From positions 1 through 58,070 of the forward strand of contig JAJFHN010000099.1 of the NCBI GenBank assembly GCA_021775595.1: a stretch of 58,070 bases of DNA, written 5' to 3'. This DNA is from Hyphomicrobiales bacterium (GTDB lineage Bacteria > Pseudomonadota > Alphaproteobacteria > Rhizobiales > Methyloligellaceae). Both the position numbers and the translations under genes were made by a program. This document shows, piece by piece, positions 10,488 through 20,522 of the stretch. The notes beneath the pieces were generated by a model. The model did no database searches, was not told the DNA's origin, and was given only the letters and a program-made list of their open reading frames with translations. Numbering within the stretch: position 1 is the stretch's first letter; every line of letters starts with the position of its first letter.

Positions 10488-11884
10488 TGAGCGCTCTAGT
10501 GACGCCGAGACACCATGCAGGCATTGGACGCGTCAGGCGCGCGCTTTCCTATTGGGTCCGAAACAGCACCCTGGCCTTGGCCATTGTCGCGCTAACCGCA
10601 GCACTATCACCGGCTAATGCCATGAAAATCCAAGTTGTCACCAGTCCTGGCGGTATCACGGCGTGGCTTGTCGAAGCCCATGAAGTGCCGCTCATTGCTA
10701 TGCGGTTCGCATTCGAAGGCGGATCGGTGCAGGACCCGAAAGACAAAAACGGCGTCGCCTACTTCGTCTCAGGAATGCTTGATGAGGGCGCGGGCGAACT
10801 CAACTCGGTGGCCTTTCAGGAACGGCTTGAAGAGACAGCGACGCGGATGAATTTCGACGCCACAAGGGACGTCTTCATCGGCAATTTTCAGACGCTCACC
10901 AAGAACGCCGGCGAGAGCTTCGAGCTGTTGCGTCTGGCCCTCAACGAGCCGCGTTTCGACCAGGACGCGGTGGATCGGATCCGTCAGCAGATTCTGGCTG
11001 GCCTCGAATTCGATTCAAACGATCCCGAAAACGTAGCGGCGCGCGAGTGGTACAAGCTGGCCTTTGCCGATCATCCCTATGCGCTGCCGGTCAAAGGCAC
11101 GAAAGAAACCGTTGGCGCCATCGGCGCCGACAATCTCAAGTCTTACGCCAAACGCGTTTTCGCACGTGACACTCTGAAGGTCGCCGTCGTGGGGGATATT
11201 GATGCCGAGACCCTCGCGAAGGTGTTGGACGAGGTGTTTGGCGGCTTGCCCGAATCGGGAGACCTGACGAGCGTGCCGGAAGCCAAACCGCCGGTGGGAC
11301 CACAGGAAAAACTGGTTGAGATGAATATCCCTCAATCGGTGGCGCAGTTTGGACACAGCGCCTTTAAGCGCGATGACGACGACTTCATCGCCTCTTATAT
11401 GCTCAATTACATTTTGGGCGGTGGTGGCTTCTCTTCGCGGCTGATGGAGGAGGTGCGCGAAAAGCGCGGCCTGGCCTATTCCGTTTATTCCTATGTTCAC
11501 CCCTACGAGCGCGCGGCGATCTATGCCGGCAACGTGGCCACCAAGAGCGACGCGATCGGCACGTCGCTTGATGTTATCAGGGGCGAGATCGGCCGAATGG
11601 CCGAGAGTGGACCGAGCAAAGAGGAGCTGCAAAAAGCCAAGCAGTATCTGACCGGTTCTTATGCGCTGCGCTTTGACACCAACTCAAAGATTGCCAGCCA
11701 GCTGATTTGGATACAGCTCCAGAATCTCGGATTGGACTACATCGACAAGCGCAATGATCTGATCAATGCGGTTAGTCTCGACGACGTCAAACGTGTCGCC
11801 AAGAGGTTGCTTAAGGCCGACGGATTGATCATTACGATCGTTGGCAAACCCGAGAGCAGCCCTAAGAAACCGGTGCGCGGCTGA
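10487..11884 (+). CDS. Secreted M16 family protein lacking zinc site, partner subunit
   Basis: 465 residues from ATG 10487, which overlaps the TGA of the preceding gene in TGATG, so translation is coupled. An in-frame TTG sits just upstream. The N-terminus is a long signal peptide ending near Ala-Asn-Ala (residues 43-45). At the position of HxxEH the sequence reads YFVSG (residues about 92-96), so zinc cannot be bound. The C-terminal domain keeps the substrate-binding region SSRLMEEVREKRGLAYS with the conserved Arg and Tyr. The protein is therefore expected to serve as the non-catalytic half of a peptidase dimer with the upstream subunit. Confidence 0.92.
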   Translation: MSALVTPRHHAGIGRVRRALSYWVRNSTLALAIVALTAALSPANAMKIQVVTSPGGITAWLVEAHEVPLIAMRFAFEGGSVQDPKDKNGVAYFVSGMLDEGAGELNSVAFQERLEETATRMNFDATRDVFIGNFQTLTKNAGESFELLRLALNEPRFDQDAVDRIRQQILAGLEFDSNDPENVAAREWYKLAFADHPYALPVKGTKETVGAIGADNLKSYAKRVFARDTLKVAVVGDIDAETLAKVLDEVFGGLPESGDLTSVPEAKPPVGPQEKLVEMNIPQSVAQFGHSAFKRDDDDFIASYMLNYILGGGGFSSRLMEEVREKRGLAYSVYSYVHPYERAAIYAGNVATKSDAIGTSLDVIRGEIGRMAESGPSKEELQKAKQYLTGSYALRFDTNSKIASQLIWIQLQNLGLDYIDKRNDLINAVSLDDVKRVAKRLLKADGLIITIVGKPESSPKKPVRG

Positions 11885-12015
11885 GGCCTGCAAAACTGCC
11901 CCCACGGCTTTGGCGATTGTGCTAAGCAGACACGGAGCGGACGCGGATCAAAGCAGTTTGCTTGGTGCGACAGTCCAGGCGTTCAATCCCATAGTGATTT
12001 AGAGGATGGTGGAGC

Positions 12016-13389
12016 GTGACGTATCGTCAGTCCATCGAGGGGTGCCTTGAAGCCACGATCGGATCGGGCGGGCTCGATGCCGCCCTGCTGACGCGCAATC
12101 TGGACGCGCTCAAACCCCATTGCGACGCGCTCAAAGCGGCCTATCACGACCAAACCATCCCCCTGCTGCGCGTGCCCGAATGGCGCGACGACCTCGATGA
12201 GGCCCAGGCCGCGCTCGAACGCCTATATGCCGGAGCGCGCACGCTGATCTTTTTCGGGACCGGCGGATCGAGCCTGGGCGGTCAAGTGTTGGCCCAGCTC
12301 GGTGGTTGGTTCATTCCCGGCGAGCAGCGCGACGGCCAGCTCAAGCGGCCGCGCACCCGGCTCTACGACAATTTGGACGCGCGCACGCTGGAGCGCATGC
12401 TGGGATCAATCGATCTCGCCGCAAGCCGGTTCGTCGTCATTTCGAAATCGGGCAACACGGCCGAGACCCTCGTGCAATTTCTGAGCACGCTGCAGGCCGC
12501 CGAAGCGGCGGGTCTCGAAAAACAGATACCGTCGATGTTCTTGGCGCTCAGCGAAACGGGCAGCGCCGATAACGGATTGCGTGCGGTCTGCGAACGTTAT
12601 GCGATTCCGGTGCTCGAGCATCACGCCCAAATTCCCGGCCGCTTCTCTGCCCTGACCAATGTCGGCGGATTGGCCGCGCTGGCGCGCGGCTTGGACATGG
12701 CGGCTCTGAGAAAGGGCGCCAAGACGGTGGTCGATGAGATGCTTGGCGCCGAGACGCCGGGAGATTGCCCGCCGGCGCTGGCGGCGGCGGCTATGGTCGG
12801 GCTGATGGAAGAGCGGGGCTGCAATACCAGCGTCATGATGCCCTATTCGGATCGACTCAAGTCATTGGGTCATTGGTACGCCCAGCTCTGGGCCGAAAGC
12901 TTGGGCAAGAGCGGGAAAGGCTCTGCGCCCGTTGCGGCCTTAGGCCCGGTCGATCAACATTCCCAGCTGCAGTTTTTTCTCGACGGGCCGCAGGGTCAGG
13001 TGATTACCATCATTCGACACGCGACCAAGGGCGAGGGGCCGTCGATCGCGCCTGAGATGGCGCAGTTGGCCGGCGCCGGCTATCTGGCCGGACGAAGTGC
13101 GGGCGATCTCGTCGATGCTCAGCAGAACGCCATTCCCCAAGCGTTGATCGAGGCGGGCCGTCCGGTTCGCCTGATCGATTGTGGGGACATCGACGAAGAA
13201 ACCCTTGGCTCGCTCATGATGCACTTTATGATTGAGACGATTCTGACTGCCCGGCTGCTGGGCGTGAACCCGTTCGACCAACCAGCGGTGGAAGAGGGCA
13301 AGCGGCTCACCAAGGAGCGACTTGCCGGGACAGCCGCCACGAAGGAGAAAACGGGTGGCCATTCGCCAGTTGCCGCCGTCGACCGTTAA
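12016..13389 (+). CDS. pgi: Glucose-6-phosphate isomerase
   Basis: Pgi interconverts glucose-6-phosphate and fructose-6-phosphate. The 457-residue protein is short for the family (about 550 in E. coli), a compact form known from many bacteria. Sugar-phosphate isomerase elements are visible: [13 protein letters not shown] near residue 80, [13 protein letters not shown] near residue 142 and the [12 protein letters not shown] segment near residue 311. The start is GTG 12016, preceded by GGATGGTGGAGC. The 131-base gap after the M16 pair makes a separate promoter possible. The 3' end overlaps the mutL start by 35 bases. Confidence 0.95.
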   Translation: MTYRQSIEGCLEATIGSGGLDAALLTRNLDALKPHCDALKAAYHDQTIPLLRVPEWRDDLDEAQAALERLYAGARTLIFFGTGGSSLGGQVLAQLGGWFIPGEQRDGQLKRPRTRLYDNLDARTLERMLGSIDLAASRFVVISKSGNTAETLVQFLSTLQAAEAAGLEKQIPSMFLALSETGSADNGLRAVCERYAIPVLEHHAQIPGRFSALTNVGGLAALARGLDMAALRKGAKTVVDEMLGAETPGDCPPALAAAAMVGLMEERGCNTSVMMPYSDRLKSLGHWYAQLWAESLGKSGKGSAPVAALGPVDQHSQLQFFLDGPQGQVITIIRHATKGEGPSIAPEMAQLAGAGYLAGRSAGDLVDAQQNAIPQALIEAGRPVRLIDCGDIDEETLGSLMMHFMIETILTARLLGVNPFDQPAVEEGKRLTKERLAGTAATKEKTGGHSPVAAVDR

Positions 13390-15154
13390 CCGCATTGCCG
13401 CCGGCGAGGTGATCGAGCGGCCGGCGAGCGTCGTCAAGGAACTGATTGAAAACGCCATTGATGCCGGTGCGCGCCAAATCGACGCGACGGTCGCTGGCGG
13501 CGGGCTCTCGCTGATCCGGGTCAGCGACGACGGTTGCGGTATCGCGGCAAGCGATCTCGACCTGGCGCTCGAACGACACGCCACGTCCAAGCTGGACGAC
13601 GACGATTTGCTGGCCATTCATACATTGGGATTTCGCGGCGAGGCACTGCCCTCAATTGGCGCGGTGGGCCGGCTGACGATTGAAAGCCGGGCATCGGACG
13701 CGCGCGACGGCTACGCCATCACGCTCGAGGGCGGCCAAAAGTCGAAGCTCAAACCGGCTGCGCTCAATCCGGGCACGCGCATCGAGGTGCGTGACCTGTT
13801 CTTTGCCACGCCGGCCCGGCTGAAGTTCATGAAGTCCGAACGCGCTGAAAACGCGGCCATCAGCGACATCGTCAAGCGTCTGGCCATGGCTCATCCATAT
13901 ATTGGCTTCACGCTCACCAATGGCTCGCGCACGACGCTGAGACTGCCCGCCGAGCAAGAAGGCGAGACGGGTCCCTTGAGGCGGTTGGGGCGTATCATGG
14001 GCGATGAATTTATGGCCGATGCGCTGCCGGTCGGCGCCTTGCGCGAAGGCCTATCGCTTTCTGGTTTTGGCGGGTTGCCGACGCTCCACCGGGGCAACGC
14101 CGCCATGCAGTTTCTGTTCGTCAATGGCCGGCCGGTGCGCGACAAGCTGCTGGCGGGCGCGGTGCGCGCGGCCTATGGCGATTTTGTGCCCTCGGGCCGC
14201 CACCCGATGCTGGCTCTGTTCCTCGACGTACCCACACAGGAAGTCGACGTCAATGTGCACCCGGCAAAGGCCGAAGTACGGTTTCGCGATGCCGCTGGCG
14301 TGCGCGCCCTGATCGTCGGTGCCTTGCGCCAAAGCCTCGCCGATGCTGGACACAAGGCCGCCTCGTCTTTGGCGCCGCGCGCTTATGCCCATGCGCTGCC
14401 GAACGCCAGTCCAAGCCACGGCTATGATCCGCAGCGCTCCAATTTCACGCCGCGAGACATGGGCGCGGGAGCGGGCTTTGGCGAGAGCGCACAATCGGGG
14501 CTTCGGGGATTGAATGAGCCAAGCGGTGATGTTGGCGCGTCGCTCGAACGCGCTGATGATGCGGGTGACCAGGCGCGCCCGCTTGGCGCCGCGCGCGCGC
14601 AATTGCACGACACGTATATTGTTTCGCAGACCGGTGATTCGATCATCATCGTCGATCAACATGCAGCCCATGAGCGCCTGGTGTATGAGCGGCTCAAGTC
14701 CCAACTCGAGAATGGCGGCGTGCAACGCCAGATCTTGCTGATCCCTGAGATCGTCGAGTTGGACGAGACACTGGCGGATTTAATAGGCGATCGGGCGGAC
14801 GACATCGCGCGTTTTGGCGTCGTGCTGGAGCGTTTTGGCCGGGGCGCGGTCGCCGTGCGTGAAATGCCGGCGCTGTTGGGCAACACCGATATCAAGGGTT
14901 TGGTGTGCGACTTGGCCGACGAGATCGCCGAAAACGCCGAAACCTTCGTCCTGAAAGAGCGGCTAGAGCACGTCTGCGCCACCATGGCCTGTTATGGCAG
15001 CGTGCGCGCCGGCCGGCGAATGCGGGGCGAAGAGATGAATGCTCTGCTGCGCGATATGGAAGACACGCCCCATTCCGGCCAGTGCAATCATGGCCGCCCC
15101 ACCTATGTGGAGTTAAAGCTCGCCGACATCGAAAAGCTGTTTGGCAGGCGCTGA
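13355..15154 (+). CDS. mutL: DNA mismatch repair protein MutL
   Basis: MutL couples MutS mismatch recognition to strand incision. The N-terminal GHKL ATPase has [22 protein letters not shown] and GFRGEAL. The C-terminal domain has [12 protein letters not shown], the DQHA(x)2E(x)4E endonuclease motif, and GQCNHGRPT, so the protein should nick DNA itself. This fits an alphaproteobacterium lacking MutH. I place the start at GTG 13355 with AAGGAG upstream, which begins the protein [18 protein letters not shown] as in other MutLs; it overlaps pgi by 35 bases. A longer reading from 13322 has no family support. 599 residues. No mutS is in the window. Confidence 0.96.
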   Translation: MAIRQLPPSTVNRIAAGEVIERPASVVKELIENAIDAGARQIDATVAGGGLSLIRVSDDGCGIAASDLDLALERHATSKLDDDDLLAIHTLGFRGEALPSIGAVGRLTIESRASDARDGYAITLEGGQKSKLKPAALNPGTRIEVRDLFFATPARLKFMKSERAENAAISDIVKRLAMAHPYIGFTLTNGSRTTLRLPAEQEGETGPLRRLGRIMGDEFMADALPVGALREGLSLSGFGGLPTLHRGNAAMQFLFVNGRPVRDKLLAGAVRAAYGDFVPSGRHPMLALFLDVPTQEVDVNVHPAKAEVRFRDAAGVRALIVGALRQSLADAGHKAASSLAPRAYAHALPNASPSHGYDPQRSNFTPRDMGAGAGFGESAQSGLRGLNEPSGDVGASLERADDAGDQARPLGAARAQLHDTYIVSQTGDSIIIVDQHAAHERLVYERLKSQLENGGVQRQILLIPEIVELDETLADLIGDRADDIARFGVVLERFGRGAVAVREMPALLGNTDIKGLVCDLADEIAENAETFVLKERLEHVCATMACYGSVRAGRRMRGEEMNALLRDMEDTPHSGQCNHGRPTYVELKLADIEKLFGRR

Positions 15155-15163
15155 GGCGGCGCG

Positions 15164-15469
15164 ATGCGCAAACCGATAACGGTTATGTTTGGGGCAACGA
15201 TCGCGGGACTCGCCGCTTACGCCCTCTATGACGCGTTTTGGGGGCCGCAGCCGGAAGTGCTGGGCTATGGCCAGGTCGAGGCCAAGAGCCGCTACGACGC
15301 CAACCGCATTGAGCGGCCGCGCATCCGGGACATGCGCCGAGGTGATGTACGCTATCGCGAGGTCGAACTGCCAGGGGGCGCCTGGATCGCGTGCGAGAAG
15401 GACTGCGCCGAGACCTATCGCCGCCGGCATATGGACCTCTACGAGACGATCCACGACGAGGCGGGCTAG
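15164..15469 (+). CDS. Small membrane-anchored protein of unknown function
   Basis: I do not recognise this 101-residue protein. It begins with a short basic stretch and a hydrophobic segment (residues about 6-26) that would anchor it or act as an uncleaved signal. The rest is highly charged, rich in Arg and Asp, with WIACEKDC near residues 75-82, giving a Cys-x3-Cys pair that would face the periplasm if the N-terminus is inside. It follows mutL by 9 bases, so it is probably co-transcribed, and its stop overlaps the end of convergent rsmD by four bases. Codon use looks like its neighbours. Confidence 0.7.
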   Translation: MRKPITVMFGATIAGLAAYALYDAFWGPQPEVLGYGQVEAKSRYDANRIERPRIRDMRRGDVRYREVELPGGAWIACEKDCAETYRRRHMDLYETIHDEAG

Positions 15470-16023
15470 GGGCTCTGCAGGAACACCACTTGCGTATCGC
15501 CGTAGCGCCGCTGATCCAGCCGTTCGAAACCCTGCGGCAGATCGATGTCGGCGCCAGCCGCCTCTTCGAGCACGCAAATGCCGCCGGGCTCGATCCAGCC
15601 GCCCTCGAGCGCGGATGCCAGCGCCAGCTGACCCAGACCCTTGCCATAGGGGGGATCGAGAAAGATCAGGCCAAAGGCGCCGAGATGACCGGCGGGGCCG
15701 AGCTTGGTCGCATCGCGCCGCCAAATCTTCGTCGCGCCGGTGAGGCCCAAATCCTCGACATTGCGCCGCAGGGTTGCGCGCACTTCGGCGTTTTGCTCGA
15801 TGAAGAGACAATAGCGCGCGCCGCGAGAAAGTGCTTCGAGCCCCATGGCGCCCGTTCCGGCAAACAGATCGAGCACGCGGACGTTATCTGGTTCGAAGCC
15901 TTCGATCCCATGGGCCAGCACATTGAAGACGGCTTGGCGGACCTTGTCTGACGTCGGCCGCGCAACATTCGATTTCGGCGAGGCGAGGCGCGCGCCGCCA
16001 AACCGCCCTGCGACGATCCTCAT
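15466..16023 (-). CDS. rsmD: 16S rRNA (guanine-966-N2)-methyltransferase
   Basis: RsmD methylates G966 of 16S rRNA using S-adenosylmethionine. The 185 residues show MRIVAGRFGGARLASP at the start, the SAM-binding motif VLDLFAGTGAMGLEALSRG near residue 50 and the catalytic DPPYGKG motif near residue 123. Its ATG overlaps the stop of the upstream pseudouridine synthase gene by four bases (ATGA), so the two rRNA-modification genes are translationally coupled. Confidence 0.95.
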   Translation of the reverse strand: MRIVAGRFGGARLASPKSNVARPTSDKVRQAVFNVLAHGIEGFEPDNVRVLDLFAGTGAMGLEALSRGARYCLFIEQNAEVRATLRRNVEDLGLTGATKIWRRDATKLGPAGHLGAFGLIFLDPPYGKGLGQLALASALEGGWIEPGGICVLEEAAGADIDLPQGFERLDQRRYGDTQVVFLQSP

Positions 16024-16838
16024 GGAGCAGGCCGCCCTTGGCGTTTGGCCGGCTTGAGACCGAATTCGGCCGAGAGGCTGGCGCCCAGTTGATCGGTGAG
16101 CACGCTGCGTCTGATCTCTTCGATGGCGCCGGCCTTCAGTTCGCCAAGCGCAAAGGGGCCATAGGAAATGCGGATCAGACGGTTTACCTCCAGCCCCAAA
16201 TGGCCGAGCACGCGTTTGATTTCACGGTTCTTACCCTCGCGCAACGCAATCGTGAACCATTGATTCGTGCGCTCGGCCCGGTCGAGCTTGGCCTCGATCG
16301 AGCCGTAGGTGACGCCATCGATCGTGATTCCGCCCTTGAGCCTGTCGAGGCCCGCTTGATCGATCTTGCCGTGGGCGCGCACGCGGTAGCGCCGCAGCCA
16401 GCCGGTCGCCGGCAACTCTAAGTGCCGCGCCAATCCGCCATGATTGGTGAGCAGCAGCAAGCCCTCGGTCGTGAAATCGAGGCGGCCGACCTTCATCACC
16501 CGGGGCAGATCGTTGGGTAGCGCGTCGAAGACGGTCTTGCGGCCTTCGGGATCGTGCGTACTGGTCACCTGACCCTTGGGTTTGTGGTAACGCCACAGAC
16601 GCGGCGGGCCCGCGTTTGGAAGCGGTTCGCCATCCACCCGGACATCGTCGCCCGGCGCCACCAAATGCGCCGGTGTAGTCAACAGCTCGCCATTGACGGC
16701 GACGCGGCCTTCGACGATCCAGCGCTCGGCTTCTCGCCGCGAACACAGTCCGGCGCGCGCGATCGCCTTGGCGATGCGCATCGGTGCGTCCTTATCGGAG
16801 CGCTCTTGTGTCTTGGGCGCCCGCGATCTCGCCGTCAT
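16020..16838 (-). CDS. rluB: RluB/RsuA-family rRNA pseudouridine synthase
   Basis: The 272-residue protein has an S4 RNA-binding domain at residues about 18-65 (RIAKAIARAGLCSRREAERW) and a pseudouridine synthase domain whose catalytic motif is GRLDFTTEGLLLLTN. By family it modifies U2605 of 23S rRNA (RluB); the related RsuA or RluE cannot be fully excluded by reading alone. Start is ATG 16838, with TTAGGAG about 7 bases upstream. The frame continues further upstream without family resemblance. Translationally coupled to rsmD and divergent from tadA across only 48 bases, so the promoters must overlap. Confidence 0.88.
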   Translation of the reverse strand: MTARSRAPKTQERSDKDAPMRIAKAIARAGLCSRREAERWIVEGRVAVNGELLTTPAHLVAPGDDVRVDGEPLPNAGPPRLWRYHKPKGQVTSTHDPEGRKTVFDALPNDLPRVMKVGRLDFTTEGLLLLTNHGGLARHLELPATGWLRRYRVRAHGKIDQAGLDRLKGGITIDGVTYGSIEAKLDRAERTNQWFTIALREGKNREIKRVLGHLGLEVNRLIRISYGPFALGELKAGAIEEIRRSVLTDQLGASLSAEFGLKPAKRQGRPAP

Positions 16839-16886
16839 CTGCACACTCCTAATCCCTTGACCGCTGGGGTCGACCTGTTCCACCAA

Positions 16887-17375
16887 ATGGCGATGAAGGC
16901 AGGCACCGTGGCAAAAGGCCGCTCACCCGGCAAGCCCTTGAGTTTCATGGAACAGGCGCTCGAAGAGGCCCGCATCGCCGCTGAACGCGGCGAAGTGCCG
17001 GTTGGCGCGCTCATCGTGCACGGCGATAAGGTCATTGCGCGCGCCCACAACCGGACGATCGAACTCCACGATCCGACCGCGCACGCCGAAATGCTCGTTA
17101 TTCGAGAGGCCGGCCGGACGTTGGCGAGCGAGCGCCTGGAGGCGTGCGATCTCTATGTCACCCTGGAGCCCTGCGCCATGTGCGCGGCCGCCATATCCCA
17201 TGCCCGCATCCGCCGGCTCTATTTTGGCGCCGAAGACGTCAAAGGCGGCGCGGTGGAAAATGGCGTGCGCTTCTTTGATGCTGCAACCTGTCATCACCGG
17301 CCCGAAATCTATGGCGATATCGACGGCGCGCGCGCAGGCGACTTGCTGAAAGCGTTCTTCAAGGCGCGGCGCTGA
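16887..17375 (+). CDS. tadA: tRNA-specific adenosine deaminase
   Basis: TadA deaminates A34 to inosine in the anticodon of tRNA-Arg. From ATG 16887 the protein is 162 residues. The zinc site is intact: HAE at residues 66-68, with Glu68 the proton shuttle, and PCAMC at 95-99. The ATGs at 16893 and 16947 are alternative starts; the family core begins around FMEQALEEA (16947). The frame stays open far upstream, but that part runs opposite to the pseudouridine synthase gene and is not coding. The 3' end overlaps the convergent patatin gene by 17 bases. Confidence 0.93.
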   Translation: MAMKAGTVAKGRSPGKPLSFMEQALEEARIAAERGEVPVGALIVHGDKVIARAHNRTIELHDPTAHAEMLVIREAGRTLASERLEACDLYVTLEPCAMCAAAISHARIRRLYFGAEDVKGGAVENGVRFFDAATCHHRPEIYGDIDGARAGDLLKAFFKARR

Positions 17376-18240
17376 GGCGCTGCTCCAGCGCACGCTTGAG
17401 CTCGTCCTTGATGGGCGCGGCGCTGTCGAGAATCTCATCGATCAAGTGAAACTGCATCAGCCGGTAGCGTTCGACTCTCGGTGAGAGCAAGACATCGGGC
17501 GCGCTCGCCTTGAGCTTTTCGGTGATGATGGCACTCTGCATGATGTGGGAGGCTGAAAGCGCGATTTCGAGCGGCGTCGGCAGCTCGTTTGAGGGGTCTT
17601 CCGCCGGCCCGCCCAGAACGTTGCAGGCGATGGTGAAGTCGGTTTTGTTTTGCACCAGATCGAAGGGAATAGGGTTGGTCATGCCGCCGTCCAACAACAC
17701 GCGTCCATCGTGTTCGACGGCGCGAAACAGCGCCGGCAAAGCGATGCTGCCGGCGACCGCTGGCAACAAGGGACCCTGATGCATGACGTAGGGCGTGTGG
17801 CGATGGAAATCCGTCGCCACCACTTCCAGCGGGATCTTCAGCTGCGAAAAATGCACTGATTGGAGCTCCGGAAAGATCGCCTCCAACAGCGCGGCAGGTT
17901 TGACCAAGGCAGCGGTGAACGGGCGCAGCTTCCAGAAATCGGTCATGGATCTGCGCGAGCTGACCAGCACGTGCTTGGCGATGTCCGTCCAGCGGCCCAA
18001 CACCTCATTCGATCTCTCTCGGATCTCCTTTGCCTCAAGACCGCAGGCATAAGCCGCGCCGTAGATGGCGCCAATGCTGGTGCCGGCAATCAGGCTGGGG
18101 CGCAGTCCCAATTCGTCGAAGGCTTCGAGCACCAGAATGTGAGCGAGCCCGCGCGCGCCACCGCCGCCCAGTGCGAGACCGATTCTGGGCTCCGCCGGAT
18201 CGGGATCCGGTGCTGCCGGTCTTTGGGATCGCTCGGACAT
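17359..18240 (-). CDS. Patatin-like phospholipase (RssA-type)
   Basis: A 293-residue serine hydrolase of the patatin family. The glycine-rich oxyanion loop GGGGARG is at about 25-31, the nucleophile Ser55 is in GTSIG, and Asp184 is in DGG, completing the Ser-Asp dyad. No signal peptide is seen, so it is cytosolic or membrane-associated and probably hydrolyses lipid esters. I take ATG 18240; an in-frame TTG at 18252 overlaps the stop of the upstream hydrolase gene and would couple the two. It is the last gene of a minus-strand group beginning with purD. Confidence 0.9.
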   Translation of the reverse strand: MSERSQRPAAPDPDPAEPRIGLALGGGGARGLAHILVLEAFDELGLRPSLIAGTSIGAIYGAAYACGLEAKEIRERSNEVLGRWTDIAKHVLVSSRRSMTDFWKLRPFTAALVKPAALLEAIFPELQSVHFSQLKIPLEVVATDFHRHTPYVMHQGPLLPAVAGSIALPALFRAVEHDGRVLLDGGMTNPIPFDLVQNKTDFTIACNVLGGPAEDPSNELPTPLEIALSASHIMQSAIITEKLKASAPDVLLSPRVERYRLMQFHLIDEILDSAAPIKDELKRALEQRLSAAP

Positions 18241-18248
18241 CGGTTGTC

Positions 18249-19154
18249 TCAATCCCGTTTGAGGAAGGGGAGCAGTGCCTCAAGCGTGGCATGGGGGGCT
18301 TCCTCGACGACAAAGTGGCCGGCCTCGATAGCCTGACCCTCGACGCGTTCGCACCAGTCGCTCCAGATATCGAGCGGTCCGCCGGCCTGGCCCGGAAAAC
18401 CGGCGCTGCCCCATACAACGCATGTCGGGCAGGCGATCTTATTGCCTGCCTCGCGATCCTTGGCGTCGGCCTCGAAGTCAAAACTGGCGCCCGCGCGATA
18501 GTCCTCGCAGCAGGCGTGGATGCGCTCCCAAGTGGCGAACTGGCGGCGATAGTGCCCGAGCACTGGCTCCGAAAACGCCGAGAGATTCTTTGATGCCGTC
18601 CAACTCGCCAGCGTGTGTTCGATGTAATAGTCGGGCGCGCCGCTGATCAGCGTTTCGGGCAGCGGTGCGGGCTGGGCCAGAAACGGCCAATGATAGGCCT
18701 TGAGCGCTAGTGTGCGGCCCATTGTGCTCCACATGGCGTGGGTCGGTACGATGTCGAGCAGCGCCATGCGCTCCACGTGCTCGGGCGCGTCAAGCGCCAT
18801 GCGATAGGCGGCGCGCGCGCCACGATCGTGTCCCAGAACCGCAAAGCGCTCATGACCCAGCGCGGCCATCAGCCCGACCATGTCGGCCGCCATCGCGCGC
18901 TTGGAGTAGCTGGCGTGATCGCTTAGCGTTTCCGGGCAGGAGCTCTCGCCATAGCCACGCAGGTCGGCGATCACCAATGTGAAATCTTGCGCCAGCCGTT
19001 CAGCAACGGGATGCCACATAACGTGGGTCTGCGGGTAGCCGTGCAACAGCAGCAGCGGCGCCCCGCTGCCACCGATGCGCGCGAAGATCTCGGCGCCATC
19101 GGCTTTGAACCGGTGCGTATCAAAACCCGGAAACAAATCGGTTGGCGTGGTCAC
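18249..19154 (-). CDS. Alpha/beta hydrolase, probable fluoroacetate dehalogenase
   Basis: From GTG 19154 this is a 301-residue alpha/beta hydrolase that strongly resembles the fluoroacetate dehalogenase of Rhodopseudomonas palustris (RPA1163), as I recall that sequence. The residues important in that enzyme fall at the same numbers here: nucleophile Asp110, carboxylate-binding Arg111 and Arg114, Asp134, His155-Trp156 and Tyr219 of the halide pocket, Trp185, and catalytic His280. The segment [13 protein letters not shown] is nearly identical. The reaction would be hydrolysis of a haloacetate to glycolate plus halide. GTG overlaps the purD stop as GTGA, with AGGGAA upstream. Epoxide hydrolases share the fold but not the His-Trp pair. 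Confidence 0.88.
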   Translation of the reverse strand: MTTPTDLFPGFDTHRFKADGAEIFARIGGSGAPLLLLHGYPQTHVMWHPVAERLAQDFTLVIADLRGYGESSCPETLSDHASYSKRAMAADMVGLMAALGHERFAVLGHDRGARAAYRMALDAPEHVERMALLDIVPTHAMWSTMGRTLALKAYHWPFLAQPAPLPETLISGAPDYYIEHTLASWTASKNLSAFSEPVLGHYRRQFATWERIHACCEDYRAGASFDFEADAKDREAGNKIACPTCVVWGSAGFPGQAGGPLDIWSDWCERVEGQAIEAGHFVVEEAPHATLEALLPFLKRD

Positions 19155-20431
19155 GCCGCTTTTTCCCTCGCAATGGCCCGCCAGCCGATGTCGCGGCGGC
19201 AGAAGCCTTCGGGCCAATCGATCAGGTCGATGGCGCGGTAGGCGCGCGCCTGCGCTTCGGCCACGTTTTGCCCCAATGCGGTGACGGCCAGCACGCGGCC
19301 GCCGGAAGCGGCGATGTCGTCGCCGTTGCGTGCGGTGCCGGCGTGAAAGATTTCGACATCGGGATCGGCGTCGGCGGCTTCCAAGCCGCCGATCACGCTG
19401 CCCTTGTCATAGTCGCCGGGATAACCCTTTGTCGCCATAACGACAGTCAGTGCGGTTTCGTCCCGCCAACGCAGATCGAAATTTTCAAGTACGCCGTCGG
19501 CCGTGGCGACCAATGCCGGCAGCAGGTCCGACTTCAGCCGCATCATCAACACCTGACATTCGGGATCGCCAAAGCGGACATTGTATTCGATGAGCTGGGG
19601 ACCTTGTTCGGTCAGCATCAGGCCGGCATAGAGCACGCCGCGATAGGGCGTGCCGGCCTGGGCAAGCCCCTCGACAGTGGGCGAGATGATCTCATCCATG
19701 GTGCGTCTGCAAAGCTCTTCGCTCATCACCGGCGCCGGCGAATAGGCTCCCATGCCGCCCGTATTGGGTCCTTCATCGCCATCGAAGGCCCGCTTGTGAT
19801 CTTGCGCTGTCGCCAATGGCAGCGCGGTCTTACCGTCAACCAGCGCGAAGAAGCTCGCTTCTTCACCCACCAGGCACTCTTCGATGACGACTTCGGCGCC
19901 CGCCGCGCCGAAGCGGCCGGCGAAACAGTCGTCGATTGCGGCTTCGGCTTCGGCCACGCTTGCGGCAACCGTAACGCCTTTACCGGCGGCCAGCCCGTCG
20001 GCCTTGACCACGATCGGCGCGCCCTCGGCCCGCACATAGGCCTTGGCGGGCTCGGCCTGATCGAACCGGCCGTAACGCGCGGTTGGGATATTGTGGGCGC
20101 GGCAGAGTTCCTTGGTGAATGCCTTGGAGCCTTCGAGCTGGGCTGCGGCGCGCGAGGGACCGAAGACTTTGACGCCGGCGGCGATCAAATCGTCCGACAG
20201 CCCCGCGACCAGCGGCGCTTCGGGACCGATCACCACCAGCGCGATGTCGTTCGCGCTGCAGAACTCGATGACCTTGGCGTGATCGGCGACATCAAGCATC
20301 ACGCATTGCGCCAGCTTCGCGATGCCGCCATTGCCTGGTGCGCAATAGAGCGCGTCGAGCATGGGACTGGCAGAGAGCGCCCAGGCCAGCGAGTGCTCGC
20401 GGCCGCCCGAACCGATCAACAGCACATTCAT
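19151..20431 (-). CDS. purD: Phosphoribosylamine-glycine ligase
   Basis: PurD is the GAR synthetase of purine biosynthesis, joining phosphoribosylamine to glycine with ATP. The 426 residues follow the ATP-grasp order: N-terminal [31 protein letters not shown] near residue 92, [11 protein letters not shown] near residue 144, and [12 protein letters not shown] near residue 287. It begins a minus-strand group whose next genes are a haloacetate-dehalogenase-like hydrolase (4-base overlap) and a patatin-like lipase. Divergent from xseA across 91 bases. Confidence 0.97.
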   Translation of the reverse strand: MNVLLIGSGGREHSLAWALSASPMLDALYCAPGNGGIAKLAQCVMLDVADHAKVIEFCSANDIALVVIGPEAPLVAGLSDDLIAAGVKVFGPSRAAAQLEGSKAFTKELCRAHNIPTARYGRFDQAEPAKAYVRAEGAPIVVKADGLAAGKGVTVAASVAEAEAAIDDCFAGRFGAAGAEVVIEECLVGEEASFFALVDGKTALPLATAQDHKRAFDGDEGPNTGGMGAYSPAPVMSEELCRRTMDEIISPTVEGLAQAGTPYRGVLYAGLMLTEQGPQLIEYNVRFGDPECQVLMMRLKSDLLPALVATADGVLENFDLRWRDETALTVVMATKGYPGDYDKGSVIGGLEAADADPDVEIFHAGTARNGDDIAASGGRVLAVTALGQNVAEAQARAYRAIDLIDWPEGFCRRDIGWRAIAREKAA

Positions 20432-20522
20432 TTCACTTCGTTCCCGCGTTTATGCATGTTCGCCCGTAGATTGAGAGTCATGTAACATCGCACACGCGAT
20501 AGCGGAACGGTTTGGAGGCAAA

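Noticed and set aside
19142-20485. A 447-codon open frame on the plus strand opposite purD
   Set aside because: It is the antisense shadow of purD, whose family motifs are unmistakable on the minus strand; long open shadows are common in GC-rich DNA. The same applies to long antisense frames at 4628-5611, 22639-23625 and 25317-26267.
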